A program made the position numbers and the translations under genes. The notes under the pieces are model-generated. The model had not been told where the DNA came from and searched no databases. It saw nothing but the letters and a program-made list of their open reading frames with translations. A stretch of DNA of 64,000 bases from Saururus chinensis. Lineage: Eukaryota > Streptophyta > Magnoliopsida > Piperales > Saururaceae. Shown one piece after another: positions 23,387 to 36,588 of the stretch. How positions within the stretch are numbered: position 1 is the stretch's first letter; the number at the start of each line of letters is the position of its first letter. The stretch lies in the NCBI GenBank assembly GCA_035235625.1, contig CP141146.1:40283709-40347708 (forward strand), in the 5' to 3' direction.

Positions 23387-24711
23387 TTTTTTTTTCAAAA
23401 TTTTTACTCCAAAACATCAAAAAAATCATTAAATTTTTTTTTCAGACATTGAGGACAATGTTTCATTTGAGTTTGGGGGTGAGTTTTGATCATTTCTATT
23501 AATAGTATTGACTGTGATAACCTTCATCCTTTCTTGGTATGCTTCCTCTTTACTTTGATATCTAGGTAATAATGGCACTTAGATATTTTTATTAAAACTT
23601 TCCTTTTGTGGTGAGTCTTTACAATTAACATTCATTAAGAGGATCTTAGAAAGTAATGTTGGTTTTTAAAATTTCACTCATATTTGACTAATTTTTAGAG
23701 TTTAAGTTGAATTATTCAGTTGTTGCTCTAATACTCACCCAGAATGCCGAGAGACACCAAATCTAATGAACTTTAACCTCCTTGTCCACTTAGTTGGCTA
23801 GGAAAAAAGAAAAAATTAGTGGATTATTATCATTATGGAAAGCAACTAATGAATTAGACTGAGTACTTCGAAAAGAATTGCCTATGAAAAAAACTCAAAA
23901 AAAAAAGAAAAAAAACGAGTGATGGCCATCAGATGAAAAAAAACAAAAAAAAGTTGCTAATTAATGTTTCATTTTCTAAGATAGAGCGAAGTCATCGTTG
24001 TAATAACGCAAATATGCTGAAATATCACAGATAAAGCCCATGAGGTATTAAAGTGAACATCTAAATTGCATGTTATCTTGGACAGGTTGCTAAGTTTTGA
24101 ATTTGTTCTTTTGGCTATCTAAACATCTCTTAGTGAGTAGAAGAGCATATTACTTTATGAGACTAATCTTCTAATTATCTTGTCAAAATTTTACATTGAC
24201 TCACTAACACATTGTTTTAAAAATTCTACTACATAGAAATTTAATGGTTTAGACTTTAATGAATATTTTTCTAATATTTAATTTATAAAAACAAGTGCTT
24301 GAGTATTTTAGAGTTAATTGTAAAGTTTGATGGTTGCTTGGTAGGGATGAAGGGATCCTTTGGTCTTACTTTACAATTATTATCCTAATCTTTACCTCCT
24401 CAACGCAACTTGTTAGCATTGTCACTCGTATTTTTCGTTCTTCTCTTCTTCTTTGTTTTGTCTGGCTGAAGACATAAAACAGCACTATTTTAGAGGCAAC
24501 CTATGAGTTTTTGAATTTTATGGGTATATTCACTACAAATCTTCACAATACATAACTCGTCTATAAGCGCAAATTAAGGGTTTAACGGTTTGCTACATAT
24601 GCTAAATGAAGTCGTGATGGCCTAAGAAAGTGGCAGGTTTTCCTTTTAATTATTTTTCTTTTTGAACGCATAGATTGCTAGAGACTAGCAATATGCTCAT
24701 TGGGAAGCATT
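23387..24711 (+). other. B1 post-pol spacer with 3' LTR-proximal hairpin
   Basis: This is non-coding. It starts with the phrase GACATTGAGGACAATGTTTC followed by TTTGGGGGTGAG near 23470, a landmark of plant Athila-type elements. It then runs AT-rich, with A-rich runs near 23880-23960, to the hairpin and 3' LTR. No env-like frame can be recognised. The same region exists in B2, interrupted there by A2. Confidence 0.75.
24674..24692. other. Perfect hairpin just upstream of the B1 3' LTR
   Basis: ATTGCTAGAGACTAGCAAT has an 8-bp perfect stem and a 3-base loop. The identical sequence stands at 38384-38402 in B2. In both it is about 20 bases before the LTR and followed by a short purine-rich tract, the likely plus-strand primer. 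Confidence 0.8.
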
Positions 24712-26172
24712 TGATGTACTGAAATAATGTTCAATTGAATATATTCAAATTTTAAATTGCAATCCAATTTTGTGTAAGTTCATTACTTATTTGGGTTATT
24801 TATATCTTGAATATGTGAGTTGGGCCTCCATTGTGCTTACATGTCCAAATGGGCTTCGATAGAATCCAAGTAGAAGAGGAAGTAAAGCCTAACTACCTAA
24901 AGATATCTAAAATTCAAGAATAGGCTTCTAATGGTCTAACAATTTATGGAATGGTCAAACACAAACTTGTAGACCCATTAGATTTCATATTTGCATCAAG
25001 AGAACTAAATTCAGGAAGAAGCTGATTTGGACATATTGACACATTCTTAGTATTTCAGTCATATTGTTCTATGTAAACTTCTAATTGTTATGATTCTAGT
25101 AGCATTAAAAAGAAAACTTTCATCGATATAATTACTATTTCATTAAGAAATTTATAATTCTAAAGATATATATGTCAAATCGGACATGTAAAGGGACAGC
25201 CAGTTAACTATCTGAGGCCAACACATTGTGGATCTTTTCACTAGTTGAGATTTATATACATAAGAAAAGATAATGAGGCTGATTTGATAACTAAAGTAAG
25301 ACTAAAATATACTTATTTGTTAAATAAATTATTGATTTATTTCATTCATTTAGAATCTAATCATTGTCAAAAAAATAACCAATTAAGCAATTAATCAAGA
25401 TGTAATCAAGGGATATGATTAGACCTTCTGCTTTAAAGTAACCTCTTCTACTCCTATAAATAGAGGGGTGGATGTGGTACAGGCATCATCCCCTCCTCTT
25501 TAGAGCTCTCTTCTCTTATTTTTCTTTTCTTCTTTTGTATTTTTTATTATAATTTTATTATAATGACTTTTTAGGCTCTCTAACTAATGCTAGAGGTGAT
25601 TTGTAACAATCTAATAGAGTTCTATTTATATTTTATCATAGGTTTTAAGTAACTATTTGTTATTTAAAGTGATAGTTATTTAATATTGTTTATCTTCTTG
25701 TTTCTTTATAATCTTAACACATAAGATGCTTAAAGGCTCTCCTTTTTTATCCTTTATGATTTTGATACATAGAACTCTTTAAGAAACCATTCTTATTAAT
25801 CCTTCATTTATCCAAAATATTTCTTTATTTTTATTTTTATTTTTATTTTTTATGTTCATATCTTCTAGTTAGATAGAATCTTTATTTAATTATAACTGAG
25901 ATAACATGAATAACATCACTAGATGTTACCATGATTCTTAATGTCTTAGTGTTTTATCTTATTGATTTCTTAACTCTTTATTACCCCAATACTATTATAT
26001 TTTTTCTCTCTTAATTGTTCTTTACTTCTTTTATTTTGTAATCATTGTGATAGTCACACAAAGGCAATCCTTGTGGATTCGACCTTACAAGACTACATCT
26101 ACTTGTACACTTGTAAGTAATATTACCCTAAGCTTTGGCTCAATTTGATGAATTAATAGTTTAAGTATAACA
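24712..26172 (+). repeat. 3' LTR of B1
   Basis: This 1461-bp repeat begins TGATGTACTG, ends AGTATAACA, and is followed by TSD ATGTT. The TATA box is at 25455-25463 and the U5 phrase CCTTGTGGATTCGACCTT near 26070. It is longer than the 5' LTR by several small segments. Confidence 0.9.
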
Positions 26173-26642
26173 ATGTTTTACATAAGAACTTAAATCGAAA
26201 TCATGTCCTTTCGGACCAACAAATTTTTTATAAGCTATCAATCGATTAATTCGACACACAATCTCACACCATTACATCTAATCAATCAACCACGACTAAT
26301 CTCGATAAAATCTAATTTAGAAATTCATTTCATAATGCATGCAACATGGTACATATGTGGGTAATACATACATGAATCTTAATTAATGAAATGTGCTCCC
26401 ATCAGCCTAACATGCATCATTTCTAATCATAATGTCAATCACCATTATAATCATCCCCTACATGTGTATGTACAAGGTATAAATATTTAATTCTAAACAT
26501 ATGGAAATGCATCGAAATAACCCATCATCTTACCGCACACATGCTCTTTAACATATAATCATGATTCCCTACTGAAATCATGGGTGAACCATCGAAAAAT
26601 ACAATTTAAATCAAGTACAACCTCATGCTAGACCTATGTAAG

Positions 26643-28017
26643 TGATGCACTAAAATAATGTTTAATTAAATATTTTTAAATTTTGAATTACAATCATATT
26701 TTGTGTTAATTCATTACTTATTTAGGCTATTTATATTTGAATAGGTTAGTTGGACCTTATTTGTGTTTACATGTTTAAATGGGCTTCAACAGGATCCAAG
26801 TAGGAGTGAAGCCCAATTACCGAAAGCTATTTAAAAGTTAAGAATGGGCTCCTAATGGTCTAAATATGCATGGAATAGTTAAACACAACCTTTTAGACCC
26901 CGTTGGATTTGAGATTTGCATCAAGAGAACTAAATTCAAGAAGAAGCTTATTTGGATAGATTTACACAGCGTTTGTATTTCAACCATATATTTCTATATA
27001 TAATTTGGGTTGATACTATTCGGGTGGCATTTAAAAGTAGACTTTCGTGGCTACAATTGTTATTTAAGTAAGAAATTCAAAATTTTAAAGATTTATAGGT
27101 CGAATTTGGCATGCAAACTCACAGCTAATAAACTAACCTAAGGCCAATACATGGAGAATCTTTTAATTAGTTGTAATTGATACACATAAGGAAAGACAAT
27201 GAGGCTGATTAGATAACTAAAGAAAGACTCAAATATACTTATTTCCTAAATAAATTATTAATTTATTTTATTAATTTAGAATCTAATCATTGCCAAAGAA
27301 GCAATCAATCAGGTTGCAATCTAGAAATATGATTACTCTTTCTCCTTTGAAGCAACCCCTTCTACTGATATAAATAGAGGGCTAGACATGATAGAAGCAT
27401 CATTCCCTCTTCTTTGGAGCTTTCTTCCCTTATTTTTTTCTCTTGTTTTGTATTTTTATATTTAGTTTTATTGTAATGGCTTTTTAAGCTCTCAAACTAA
27501 GGCTAGGAATGAAGCTTGTACTTAATATTTCATAGCTACTTTGATTCAAGTAAGTTCTTTATCATTTTAAAATGATGTTTCATATTTAAGGAGTTTATAA
27601 TCTATATAATTATTTTATTCGGTGTTAACGAAAGGCACGCTAAATGCTTATAATTCCCTGTGATTATATACTTAATGCTTTCACGTAGTAAAAAATCAAT
27701 TACTATTGTTCTATTTCAAAGTTTTTTAAAAAATTAATTTTCTAATTTAGACAAATTTTCATTTGATCTTAATTGTGTTATCATTTGAATCAAATATACA
27801 TTAGGGATTTATTACAAGTGGATTTTCGATGCCTTAGCACTTTCTCTTTGATTGTCTCCTATTCTCTATTTCATCTTCCTTCTCTATTCTATTCTCTTCG
27901 TAATAGTTTTCTTTGTCACACAAGGTTTTCCTGTGGATCAACCTTCTTTACTATAGTTGATAAGTAAAACAAGAAATCTGAATAAGACTACTTCATAGTC
28001 TTGGTTTGGACGTAACA
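26643..28017 (+). repeat. 5' LTR of B2
   Basis: This 1375-bp repeat starts TGATGCACTA and ends GGACGTAACA. Its TATA box TATAAATAG is at 27369-27377 and its U5 phrase TCCTGTGGATCAACCTTC near 27929. It pairs with 38422-39791. Confidence 0.88.
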
Positions 28018-28023
28018 ACAAAT

Positions 28024-28041
28024 TGGCACCATTGCCAGGGA
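28024..28041 (+). other. Primer-binding site of B2 (tRNA-Asp type)
   Basis: TGGCACCATTGCCAGGGA follows the LTR end by six bases. It differs from the tRNA-Asp complement at three positions, all explicable by G-to-A change. Confidence 0.8.
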
Positions 28042-28466
28042 TTGCAACGTGTGACAAGAATCCGTTACGAAAAAAAACTCACTATAACTTTACTAATTCT
28101 TGAACTTTTATTTTTGCACACTAACTCTTTAAATTCAGTCATTTACTTTATTTCATTTACTTTTATTACTTAAATTCTGTAATTTTTCCTTTTTTTAAGA
28201 CCGGAGGCACTAGCCAGGTTACTACCAAAAATTTTTCGGATCAAACATGTACCTCGATAGTACTTTTGGTCTTATTTTATAATTTTATTTTTTATCTATT
28301 AACTTCTAACTCTTTAACTTTTTATATATTATCGTTTAATTTCTGCACTTTTACTTTTGTTTATTACCAAAAAAAAATTTGTTGCATGTTTACATTGGTG
28401 CGTGATAATTTTGGATGATTAAGAAGAGTGAACAAATCTTTTAAAAATTCTATTTATTTTGATACA

Positions 28467-29865
28467 ATGAAGGATTTAACAATTAATGAGGAACTAAGAA
28501 GTGATAATGGGGATAATAATCCATAAAATGTTCAAGTTAAAACCTTACGTGATTATTTGCAACCAACTAGATCAAGTTCTCCTTCTTTCAAGATTTTTTC
28601 AACTAATGTGGGTGGTTTTGAACTCAAGCCGGGTGTAATTCAATTACTACCCAAATTTCATGGCTTGGATTCAAAAAGCCCATATTTGTATTTAAAAGAG
28701 TTTAAAGAGGTTTGTGCAACTTTGCCGAACCAAGATACTTTAAATGATGTTATTAGATTAAAACTCTTTCCATTTTATTTAAAGGAAAAAGTAAAAAATT
28801 GGTTGAATTCTTTGAAGCCAAGATCCATTGGAACATGGCAAGAAATGCAAAGAGAATTTTTTAAAAAGCTTTTCCCTACCTATAGAACTAATACATTTAG
28901 AAAAAACATCATGAATTTTTTACAAAAAGAAAATGAAACTTTCTTTCAATGTTGTAAAAGATTTAAAGAACTTTTGTTGTTGTGCCCACATCATAGATAT
29001 GAAACATGACATACAATTAGTTTCTTTTATAATGGATTGACTTCTCAAATGAGGTAATTTGTTGAAATGATGTGTAATGAAGAGTTTTTGAGTAAAGAAC
29101 CTGAGGAAGCATGAGACTATTTTGATGTGTTAATTGAAAATGCTTAATCATGGGAAGATTCTAATGAATTTAAAAGTAGTAATAAGACCAAATCTAATGG
29201 GACAACTAAGGGGGGCATGTACTTTCTTAAAGAAGAGGATGATGTCAAAGGAAAATTTACAAGTTTAACTAAAAAAATTAAGGCTACGGAAATTAATAGG
29301 GAAAACATGTCTAAAGCTTCTCAAAAGGCACAAAATATTTGTAGTATATGTGAGAGTGATGGACACTAAACACTGGATTGTCAAACAATCCCTGCTTTTG
29401 AAGAGTTGTTACATACTCAAGCAAATGATATAAATACCTACAAAAGGCTTTTTATTCTAGTTATAGTGAAACTTATACTCCTAATTAAAGAAATCATCCT
29501 AACTTTAGTTGGAGAAATGAGTATAATGTGCAGGTACCCCTTCTTCCTCAAATTATGTTCCACCACATAAGAAGAATCTTAAAGATACATTACAAACATT
29601 CATTCAAAGTCAAACAACAATCAACAACCAAACAATACAAGTCATCAATGACTTGAAGACTTCTATCACTCAATTTACCATAGCATTGAGCACTCAAAAA
29701 AAAGGGAAGTTTCCTTTTAAACTTCAACCAAATCCTAAAGGTAAATTTGTAATTGAAAATTTAAATTCTTCAAGTTCAAAAGAAGAGTATGCTAAGTCCA
29801 TCACCACTTTGAGAAGTGGAAAAGTCATTAATAAAGACATTCAAAAGAAAGTTATTGAACCTTAG
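28467..29865 (+). pseudogene. gag of B2, decayed
   Basis: The likely start is the ATG at 28467 (MKDLTINEEL), followed by a stop 19 codons later. The frame then stays open to 29009 and contains the Athila gag core: GFELKPGVIQLLPKFHGLD, FKEVCATLPNQD, SIGTWQEMQREFFKKLFPTY, KENETFFQCCKRFKELLLLC. More text follows in pieces (KEPEEA near 29098). A zinc-knuckle remnant CESDGH is near 29350, and the C-terminal piece is 29653-29865. It is the best copy of this gag in the window. Stops near 29007 and 29112 and several frame changes make it inactive. Confidence 0.85.
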
Positions 29866-30149
29866 GAGTTTTTAAATTCTAAACATGGTGATGAACTTGA
29901 CAACTCTGATTGTGTTTCTCCTATTCCTCATCTTTTTTCCTCAAAGATTACAATCTTCCTCTAAATTGGTGCAAAATGGTGACATTCTTGAAATTTTCAA
30001 AAAAGTGAAGATTAACATTCCTCTCTCAGATGTCATTAAACAAATTCCATCTTATAAAATTTTTTTAAAAGACCATTGTACAATAAAGCATAAGCTAAAT
30101 GTACAAAAGAATGCATTTTTGACAAAACAAGTACAATTTTACAAAATAC

Positions 30150-30770
30150 CCCACCCAAATATAAAGATCCTGATTGTCCAACTATATCTTGTATAATTGG
30201 GAATTATAGAATTAAAAAAACTTTGCTAGATCTTGGGGCAAGTGTTAATCTCTTACCTTATTCTGTTTATGAATAATTGGGACTTAGTGAATTAAAACCC
30301 ACAAGTATTACACTTCAACTTGTATATCGCTCAGTTAAACATCAATATGAATTATTGAGGATGTGCTAATATAAGTAGAAAAGTTTTACTTTCCTGTGAA
30401 TTTTATTGTTTTTGGACATATAACCAGTTTTGAATGCTTGTACTCAAATTCTTGTCATATAAGGCCGCCCATTTCTTGATACTTCTAATGCTCTTATTAA
30501 TTGTAGAAATAGTGTTATGAAGCTTTCTTTTGAAAATATGACTTTGGAACTGAACATTTTTAATATTTGTAGGCAACCAGGAAATGATGATGAGGATGTG
30601 CATGAAGTGAACCTTTTAGAAAGTCTTGTTGATGACATGGCTACTATTTCTTCATTTTTTGACCCTCTTGAAGCATGTCTTTCTTATTTTAATTTTGATG
30701 ATAATGTTATGATTAATGATGTAAATTCCTTGTTGGTGTCAAATCCATTATTGGATACCGATAGGTAGAA
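30150..30770 (+). pseudogene. Protease and linker of B2 pol
   Basis: The protease remnant reads DPDCPTISCII, then LLDLGASVNLLPYSVYE with the active-site aspartate kept (about 30222-30272), followed by a stop. The linker 30517-30768 is open and acidic (DDEDVHEVNLLESLVDDMA). The same linker occurs in B1 in broken form. A TAG near 30766 replaces a Trp codon before the RT. Confidence 0.8.
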
Positions 30771-30786
30771 GGCCCGCTTTAAGGAG

Positions 30787-32360
30787 TTGCCTCCTTCTAA
30801 TAGCTCTCCTCTCCCCTCAAGTGTCCAACCACCCAAGCTAGAATTGAAACCCCTCCCTACTGAACTTAAATATGCTTATCTTGGTGAGGGAGAGACATTT
30901 GCTCTGGTTATCTCTTCAATGCTGAATAGGGAGCAAGAGCACAGGTTGCTTAAAGTCCTTAGAAATTACAAGAATGTCATTGGGTGGACAATTGTTGATA
31001 TTAAGGGGATTAGTCCCCTGATTTGCACACATAGGATCTTCATGGAAGAAAATATAAAACCTGTGAGACAAATTCAAAGGAGGTTAAACCCCAATATGAA
31101 AGAGGTAGTGAGAGCATATGTCCTAAAATTATTAGATATGGGTATCATTTACCCCATTTCTGATAGTCCATGGGTGAGTCCCACTCAGGTTGTCTCCCAA
31201 AAGTCTAGAGTGACAGTAGTAAAGAATGTTAATGATGAGTTAATTCCCACTACAATCACCATCGGTTGGCGGATGTGCATAGATTATAAGAAATTGAATT
31301 CTGTCACTATGAAAGACTGCTTCCCTTTGTCATTAATGGACCAAATCCTAGAGTGGGTGGTCAGTTATCAATTTTTATTATTTTCTAGATGGTTATTCAG
31401 GATACAACCAAATTGAAATTGCACTTAAAGATCAAGAAAAAACAACCTTTACATGTTCATTTCGTACCTTTGCATATCAAAGGATGCCGTTTGGATTATG
31501 TAATGATCCTACCACATTCAAATGTGCATGATCAACATCTTTAGTGACATGGTTGAGCAGTTTTTGAAAGTTTTTATGGATGAGTTTTCTGTTTTCGGTG
31601 ATTATTTTGATGCATGTCTTGATAACTTAGAAAAAGTTTTAGTGATATGTGAAGAGAAAATTCTAGTTTTAAATTGGGAAAAGTGTCATTTTATGGTTAC
31701 TACAGTAATAGTACTTGGTCACATTATTTCTGTGTAGAGAATTCAAGTGGACAAGGCAAAAATTGAATTGATTGCTAATTTGCCTAGTCCAAAATTCATA
31801 AAAGATGTTAGATCATTTTTGGGGCATGCCGGTTTTTATAGAAGATTTATCAAGAATTTTAGTGTGATATGTAGACTATTGTGTAATCTTCTATCTAAAG
31901 AACATTTTTTTGAATGGTCAGACGCATGTGAAGAAGCTTTCACAAAGCTTAAGAACATGTTAGTGTCTACACACATCATGCAGCCCCCGGACTAGACCCT
32001 TCCTTTTGAAGTTATGTGTGATGCAAGTGATTATGCCGTTGGGGCTGTTTTAGGGCAAAGGAAAGATAAGAAACCTTGCGTAATTCATTATGCAAGTTGA
32101 ACTTTAAATAGTGCCCAAATGAACTATTCCACCACTAAAAAATAACTTCTTGCTGTAGTATTTACATTTGACAAATTTAAATCCTATTTGATTGGCTCTC
32201 AAATTATCATTTTTACTAACATGCATCTTTGAAGTACCTTTTGAACAAACAAGATACAAAGCACAGATTGCTCCAATGGATACTCCTACTCCAAGAGTTT
32301 AATCTCACAATCAAAGACAAGAAGAGAGTGGAGAATGTAGTGGTGGGTCATCTTTCAAGA
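30787..32360 (+). pseudogene. Reverse transcriptase and RNase H of B2 pol
   Basis: The RT runs open from 30787 to about 31370, with RRLNPNMKEVVRAYVLKLLD, PISDSPWVSP and WRMCIDYKKLNS. It changes frame at about 31370 (before FLDGYSGYNQ) and again near 31530. The catalytic strand at 31570-31599 reads VFMDEFSVFG, so the second Asp of the usual xxDD is Glu. The connection domain is 31747-31995 (GHAGFYRRFIKNFS). RNase H starts with DASDYAVGAVLGQR near 32015 and continues through 32229-32350. Stops occur at about 31737, 31993 and 32098. It is inactive from the breaks alone. Confidence 0.85.
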
Positions 32361-33620
32361 TTGAAAAGTTCCAATTCTTTAGAAAACATTTCAATCCAAG
32401 ACACATTCCCCGATGCTCCATGGTATGCCAACATTGCCAACTACTCGGTGACAGGTAAAGTTTTCCATCATATGTCTCATCAAGATAAAAAGAGATTCTT
32501 CACCGAGGTAAAGCATTTCTTTTGGGACGACCCCTATCTCTTTAATTATTATCCGGATCAAATAATAAGGAGATGTGTGCCTCATTTTGAACAAGTATTA
32601 TCTCTTTTTGTCATTCTGAAGCATGCAGTGGTCACTTCTCCTCTAAAAAGACAACAACTAAAATTTTGCAATGTGATTTTTACTAGCCGATGCTTTTCAA
32701 AGATATTCATGAATTTTGCAAAACTTGTGAAAGGTGTCAAAAGTTAGGAGTCACATCTCGTCGAAATATGATACCTCTTAACCCCATATTGGTTATTGAG
32801 ATTTTTTATTGTTGGGGCATCGATTTCATGGGACATTTTCCTCCTTTTGGTAATGTTTATATTTTAGTTGTTGATTATATTTTTAAGTGGATTGAGGTTG
32901 TTCCAAGCAAAACCAATGACCACAAAGTCATTGTGTGCTTTTTAAAAGAAATTGTATTTTCAAGGTTTGGATCACCTCGAGCCATCATAAGTGATGGGGG
33001 GTCACATTTTTGCAATGAGCCTTTTGAGGCTTTGATGAGGATATGGGATTACCCATAAAGTAGCTACCCCCTATCACCTACAAACAAGTGGACAAGTTGA
33101 GATTTCTAATCGAAAAATTTAATATATTTTGCAAAAAATGGTAAATCTAAATGGTAAAGATTGGTCTTTACGGCTAACCAATACTCTTTGGGATTACTGC
33201 ACCACTTTTAAGACCCCAATTGGAATGTCTCCTTGCCGTTTGATTTTTGGAAAAACTTGTCACTTGCCTGTGGAGTTGGAACATATGGCAAATTGGGCAA
33301 TCAAAGCTTTAAATTTTAACTTTGATAAGGCTAGCTTAAATAAAAAATTATAAATAAATGAGTTAGAGGAAATTCGACATGATGCTTATGAGAGTTCAAA
33401 ACTTTACAAAGAGAGAATGAAGGTTTTTTATTATAAAAATATTTTACGAAAAACTTTTGAGCAATTTCAAAAAGTTTTATTGTACAACTCTAGACTTCAT
33501 CTCTTTCCAGAAAAATTAAGATCATGTTAGATAGGTCCTTTCATTGTAAAAATTATTTTTCCTTATGAAACTGTTGAAATTGAAAACCCAAAAAATGGTG
33601 ATGTTTTCAAAGTTAATTGA
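32361..33620 (+). pseudogene. Integrase of B2 pol
   Basis: The N-terminal part is at 32400-32600 (WYANIANYSVTG; HFFWDDPYLF). The zinc-binding CKTCERCQKLG is at about 32718-32750. The catalytic Asp segments are GIDFMGHFPPFG (about 32817) and AIISDGGSHFCNEPFEA (about 32985), open within 32690-33058. After a frameshift, YHLQTSGQVEISNR carries the expected catalytic Glu (about 33078-33115). C-terminal text runs to about 33620 with stops. Confidence 0.85.
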
Positions 33621-34434
33621 CAACATTTGAAATATTTTTTAGACCATTTTATCTCTGAAGTTGAGTCTACATCTCTTGAAAATCCAAATTATGAAGGTTG
33701 TTTTTCTTTTCATGATTTTTACATAAAAACAAAAAAAATCAAACATTGAGGACAATGTCTCATTTGGGTTGGGGGGTGAGTTTGGATAATTTTTGTTAAT
33801 AGTATTAACTGTGATAACCTTCATCCTTTCTTGGTCTGCTTCCTCTTTACTTTGATCACTAGATAATGATGGCACTTCGATATTTTATTAAAACATTCAT
33901 TTTGTGATGAGTTTTTACAATTAACTTTCATGAAAAGGATCTTTGAAACTAATGTTGGTTTTCAAAAGTTCACTTTCACGACGAATTTTTAGAGTTGAAG
34001 TCGACTTATGTGGTGTTGCTCTAATACTCACACGGAATGTCGAGAAACACCAAATCTAATGAACTTTGACCTTCCTATTCACTTGGTTGGCTGGAAAAAG
34101 AAGAAATTTTTTTTAGGATTATTATCATTATGGAAAGCAACTAATGAATTAGACTGAGTACTTCGAAAATGGCTACTTATGAAAAAAAATGAGAAAAGAA
34201 AAAGAAGTAAAAAATGAAAGTGATGGACATCATATATAAAAAAATGAAAAAGAAAAAATGAAGTTGTCAAATAATGTTTCATTTTATAAGATAGGGCAAA
34301 GTCATCGTTGTAACAACGCAACATGCTAGAATATCACAGATAAAGCCCATGAGGTATTAAAGTGAACATCCAAACTACTTGTTATCTCGGACAAGTTGCT
34401 TAGTTTTGAATTGGTTCTTTTGGCTATCTAAACA
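33621..34434 (+). other. B2 post-pol spacer, left part
   Basis: It contains the GAGGACAATGTCTCATTTGG phrase and a GGGGGGTGAG tract near 33770, as in B1. No gene is recognisable. It is interrupted at 34435 by solo LTR A2 and continues at 37853. Confidence 0.75.
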
Positions 34435-35080
34435 TGTCAAGCCCCGGCGCTGCCCAACCCAAGCAGAACCCGGTCCAGGGGTCGGTCAAGCGCGCGGGGG
34501 CGACAAGGTTGAATTGAGATACGATTTAGCGAAAGACTTAACCCCAATTACTGGTAATTTAACAGAATTATGGAGTATACATACCACTTTGTGCAAGAGT
34601 AAATAAGTAGAAAAGAAAGAAAGTTGTTTAACTCAAAATAAACAACTAGTCTCAGAACCCACATGCTTAGTCAACCATAGCCCACACTGCCTCTAAAATA
34701 GGTCTTAGACAACACAACTGTATAAAGTAATATAAATCCAACAGAGAACCATACACAATGATTCTAAACATAAAGCATAAACCAAGAAAAATAAGTCACA
34801 TAAGAGTCCACAATCACATCCAAGTTGTCTCCGATCTTTCCTCAAAGAGGAGATCTTGTCTGTCTGTGTGTCGCGCCACGTAGCCCCAAAGCAAAACACA
34901 ATAAATATGGGTAAGTTTAAACAAACTCAGCAATAGTTTTCTAATATACTATCAGCATTGGCAACACGACGGCATAACAATATAATCAATCAAATCAAAG
35001 ATTCATAAGATGTAACATTTTCTGATCACACATCACCTAAACCTGCATCATAGTGTATAATCCATATAGTATCATACACC

Positions 35081-35391
35081 TCATATCAACCTATATGAAA
35101 TGTATTTCTAACATACATATCAAATCATGTCTCAATATCATATCAACCTGCATGAAATGTATCTCTAACATACATATCTAATCATGTATCACATCATATC
35201 AACCTACATAAAATGTATCTCTAACATACATATCAAATCATATATCACATCATATCAACCTCCATAAAATATATTTCTAACATACATATCTAACCATGCA
35301 TCACATCATATCAACTTACATAAAATGTATGTCTAACATACATATCAAATCATGCATCATATCATATCAACCTCCATCAAGGAGTAATCAC
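35081..35391. repeat. 56-bp tandem repeat array (about 5.5 units) in LTR A2
   Basis: The phrase TCATATCAACCT recurs at 35081, 35138, 35194, 35250, 35306 and 35362, steps of 56-57 bases. Each unit also has CTAACATACATATC. The A1 copy has only an irregular version near 7180-7320, so the array expanded in A2 or contracted in A1. Confidence 0.9.
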
Positions 35392-36588
35392 AATTTAGTG
35401 TCACACAGACGGGAATACAGACAAGGTCACGAAGGCATGTCATAGTCCAAAATTTTACACAATAATTTAAAAAGTTCAGGGTTGTCAATCCCTAATACTG
35501 CTCTCCCCAGACGATCCTGGCCAAGGATGTTACAGTCTCACGAAGAGAACCTAAAGTAGGGGTGTTCATTTTGGGACATCTCCTGCGATGGGGAAAAGCC
35601 CGAGTACCAACACAGAAAACCCTAGAACACATGGTAACTGGTGCACAGAGCATACCATACTAGATTCACAGGGTCTAGAAGACAATAATAATCTCAAATC
35701 GCAAAACAAGTACGTAACTAGTCTCCCACATAATTTCACTGAACTAGACTCAACCCGGGGAGTGCACTCGTTCCACACAGGAACTCAAATCAAAACATGT
35801 CCTTTCAGACCAATCAAGTTTTAATTAAGCCACAACCGATCAATCCAGCACACAATTTCACCACATTGCATCCAATCGATCAAATTCGATTAACCTCGAT
35901 AAAGCCTCAATTTGAAATTCATTTTCATGATACATGCAACATGGTACATACATGGGCAAGACATACATGAATCCTAATTCATGATAAGTGCTCTCATCAG
36001 CCCCTAATGTATCATTCATAATTATAATATCAAGTTTTAACATCATCATTAAACCCCACATGTGTATGTACCTAGTAGAAGCATTTCACTCAATGCATAT
36101 CAACATGCTTAAAATTAACTCACAACCACACTATACATGTAAATTAATATCTAATCATGAATTCCAGCAAAAATCATAGGAGAAAAATTATTGAAATTAT
36201 AACTTAAATAAACCTCAATTACAAGCTAAATACATATAAAATCATTCACTTCATCCTTAAGTCATGACGTTCACTAACATTCACACATCAATTAACCACA
36301 TCCTAACATGACATATCAATCCGTTAGTAGGTTGTAGCTTTACTGAAAATATACTTAACCATATAGAATCAACTATTTCTAACTTCAAGATGACAATTTC
36401 AATATCATACCTCCAACCATAAGTCATTCTACATAACTCTAAATATATACTTTAACTTCATAACCTCAATGATATGCCTTTTCAGTAGCATACTATAGCT
36501 CAAAATACTCTATATTCATATAAAATTTGTATATTAAAGTAGAATCACCAAAATAAATATCATGCAAATAATACAAAATCTATTGTGT

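Larger units (their letters stand above)
7926..26172 (+). mobile_element. Athila-like Ty3/gypsy retrotransposon B1 (complete structure, inactive)
   Basis: It has two LTRs, a primer site matching the tRNA-Asp 3' end, degenerate gag and pol, a hairpin and a short purine tract before the 3' LTR, and a perfect 5-bp TSD (ATGTT). Without the nested solo LTRs C/D and E its length is about 9.66 kb. The primer-site type and the gag wording (PGVIQLLPKSHGL, LKEFEEICATLPNQN) point to the Athila lineage. The two LTRs differ by many substitutions and several indels, so the insertion is old. The coding regions carry numerous stops. Confidence 0.9.
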
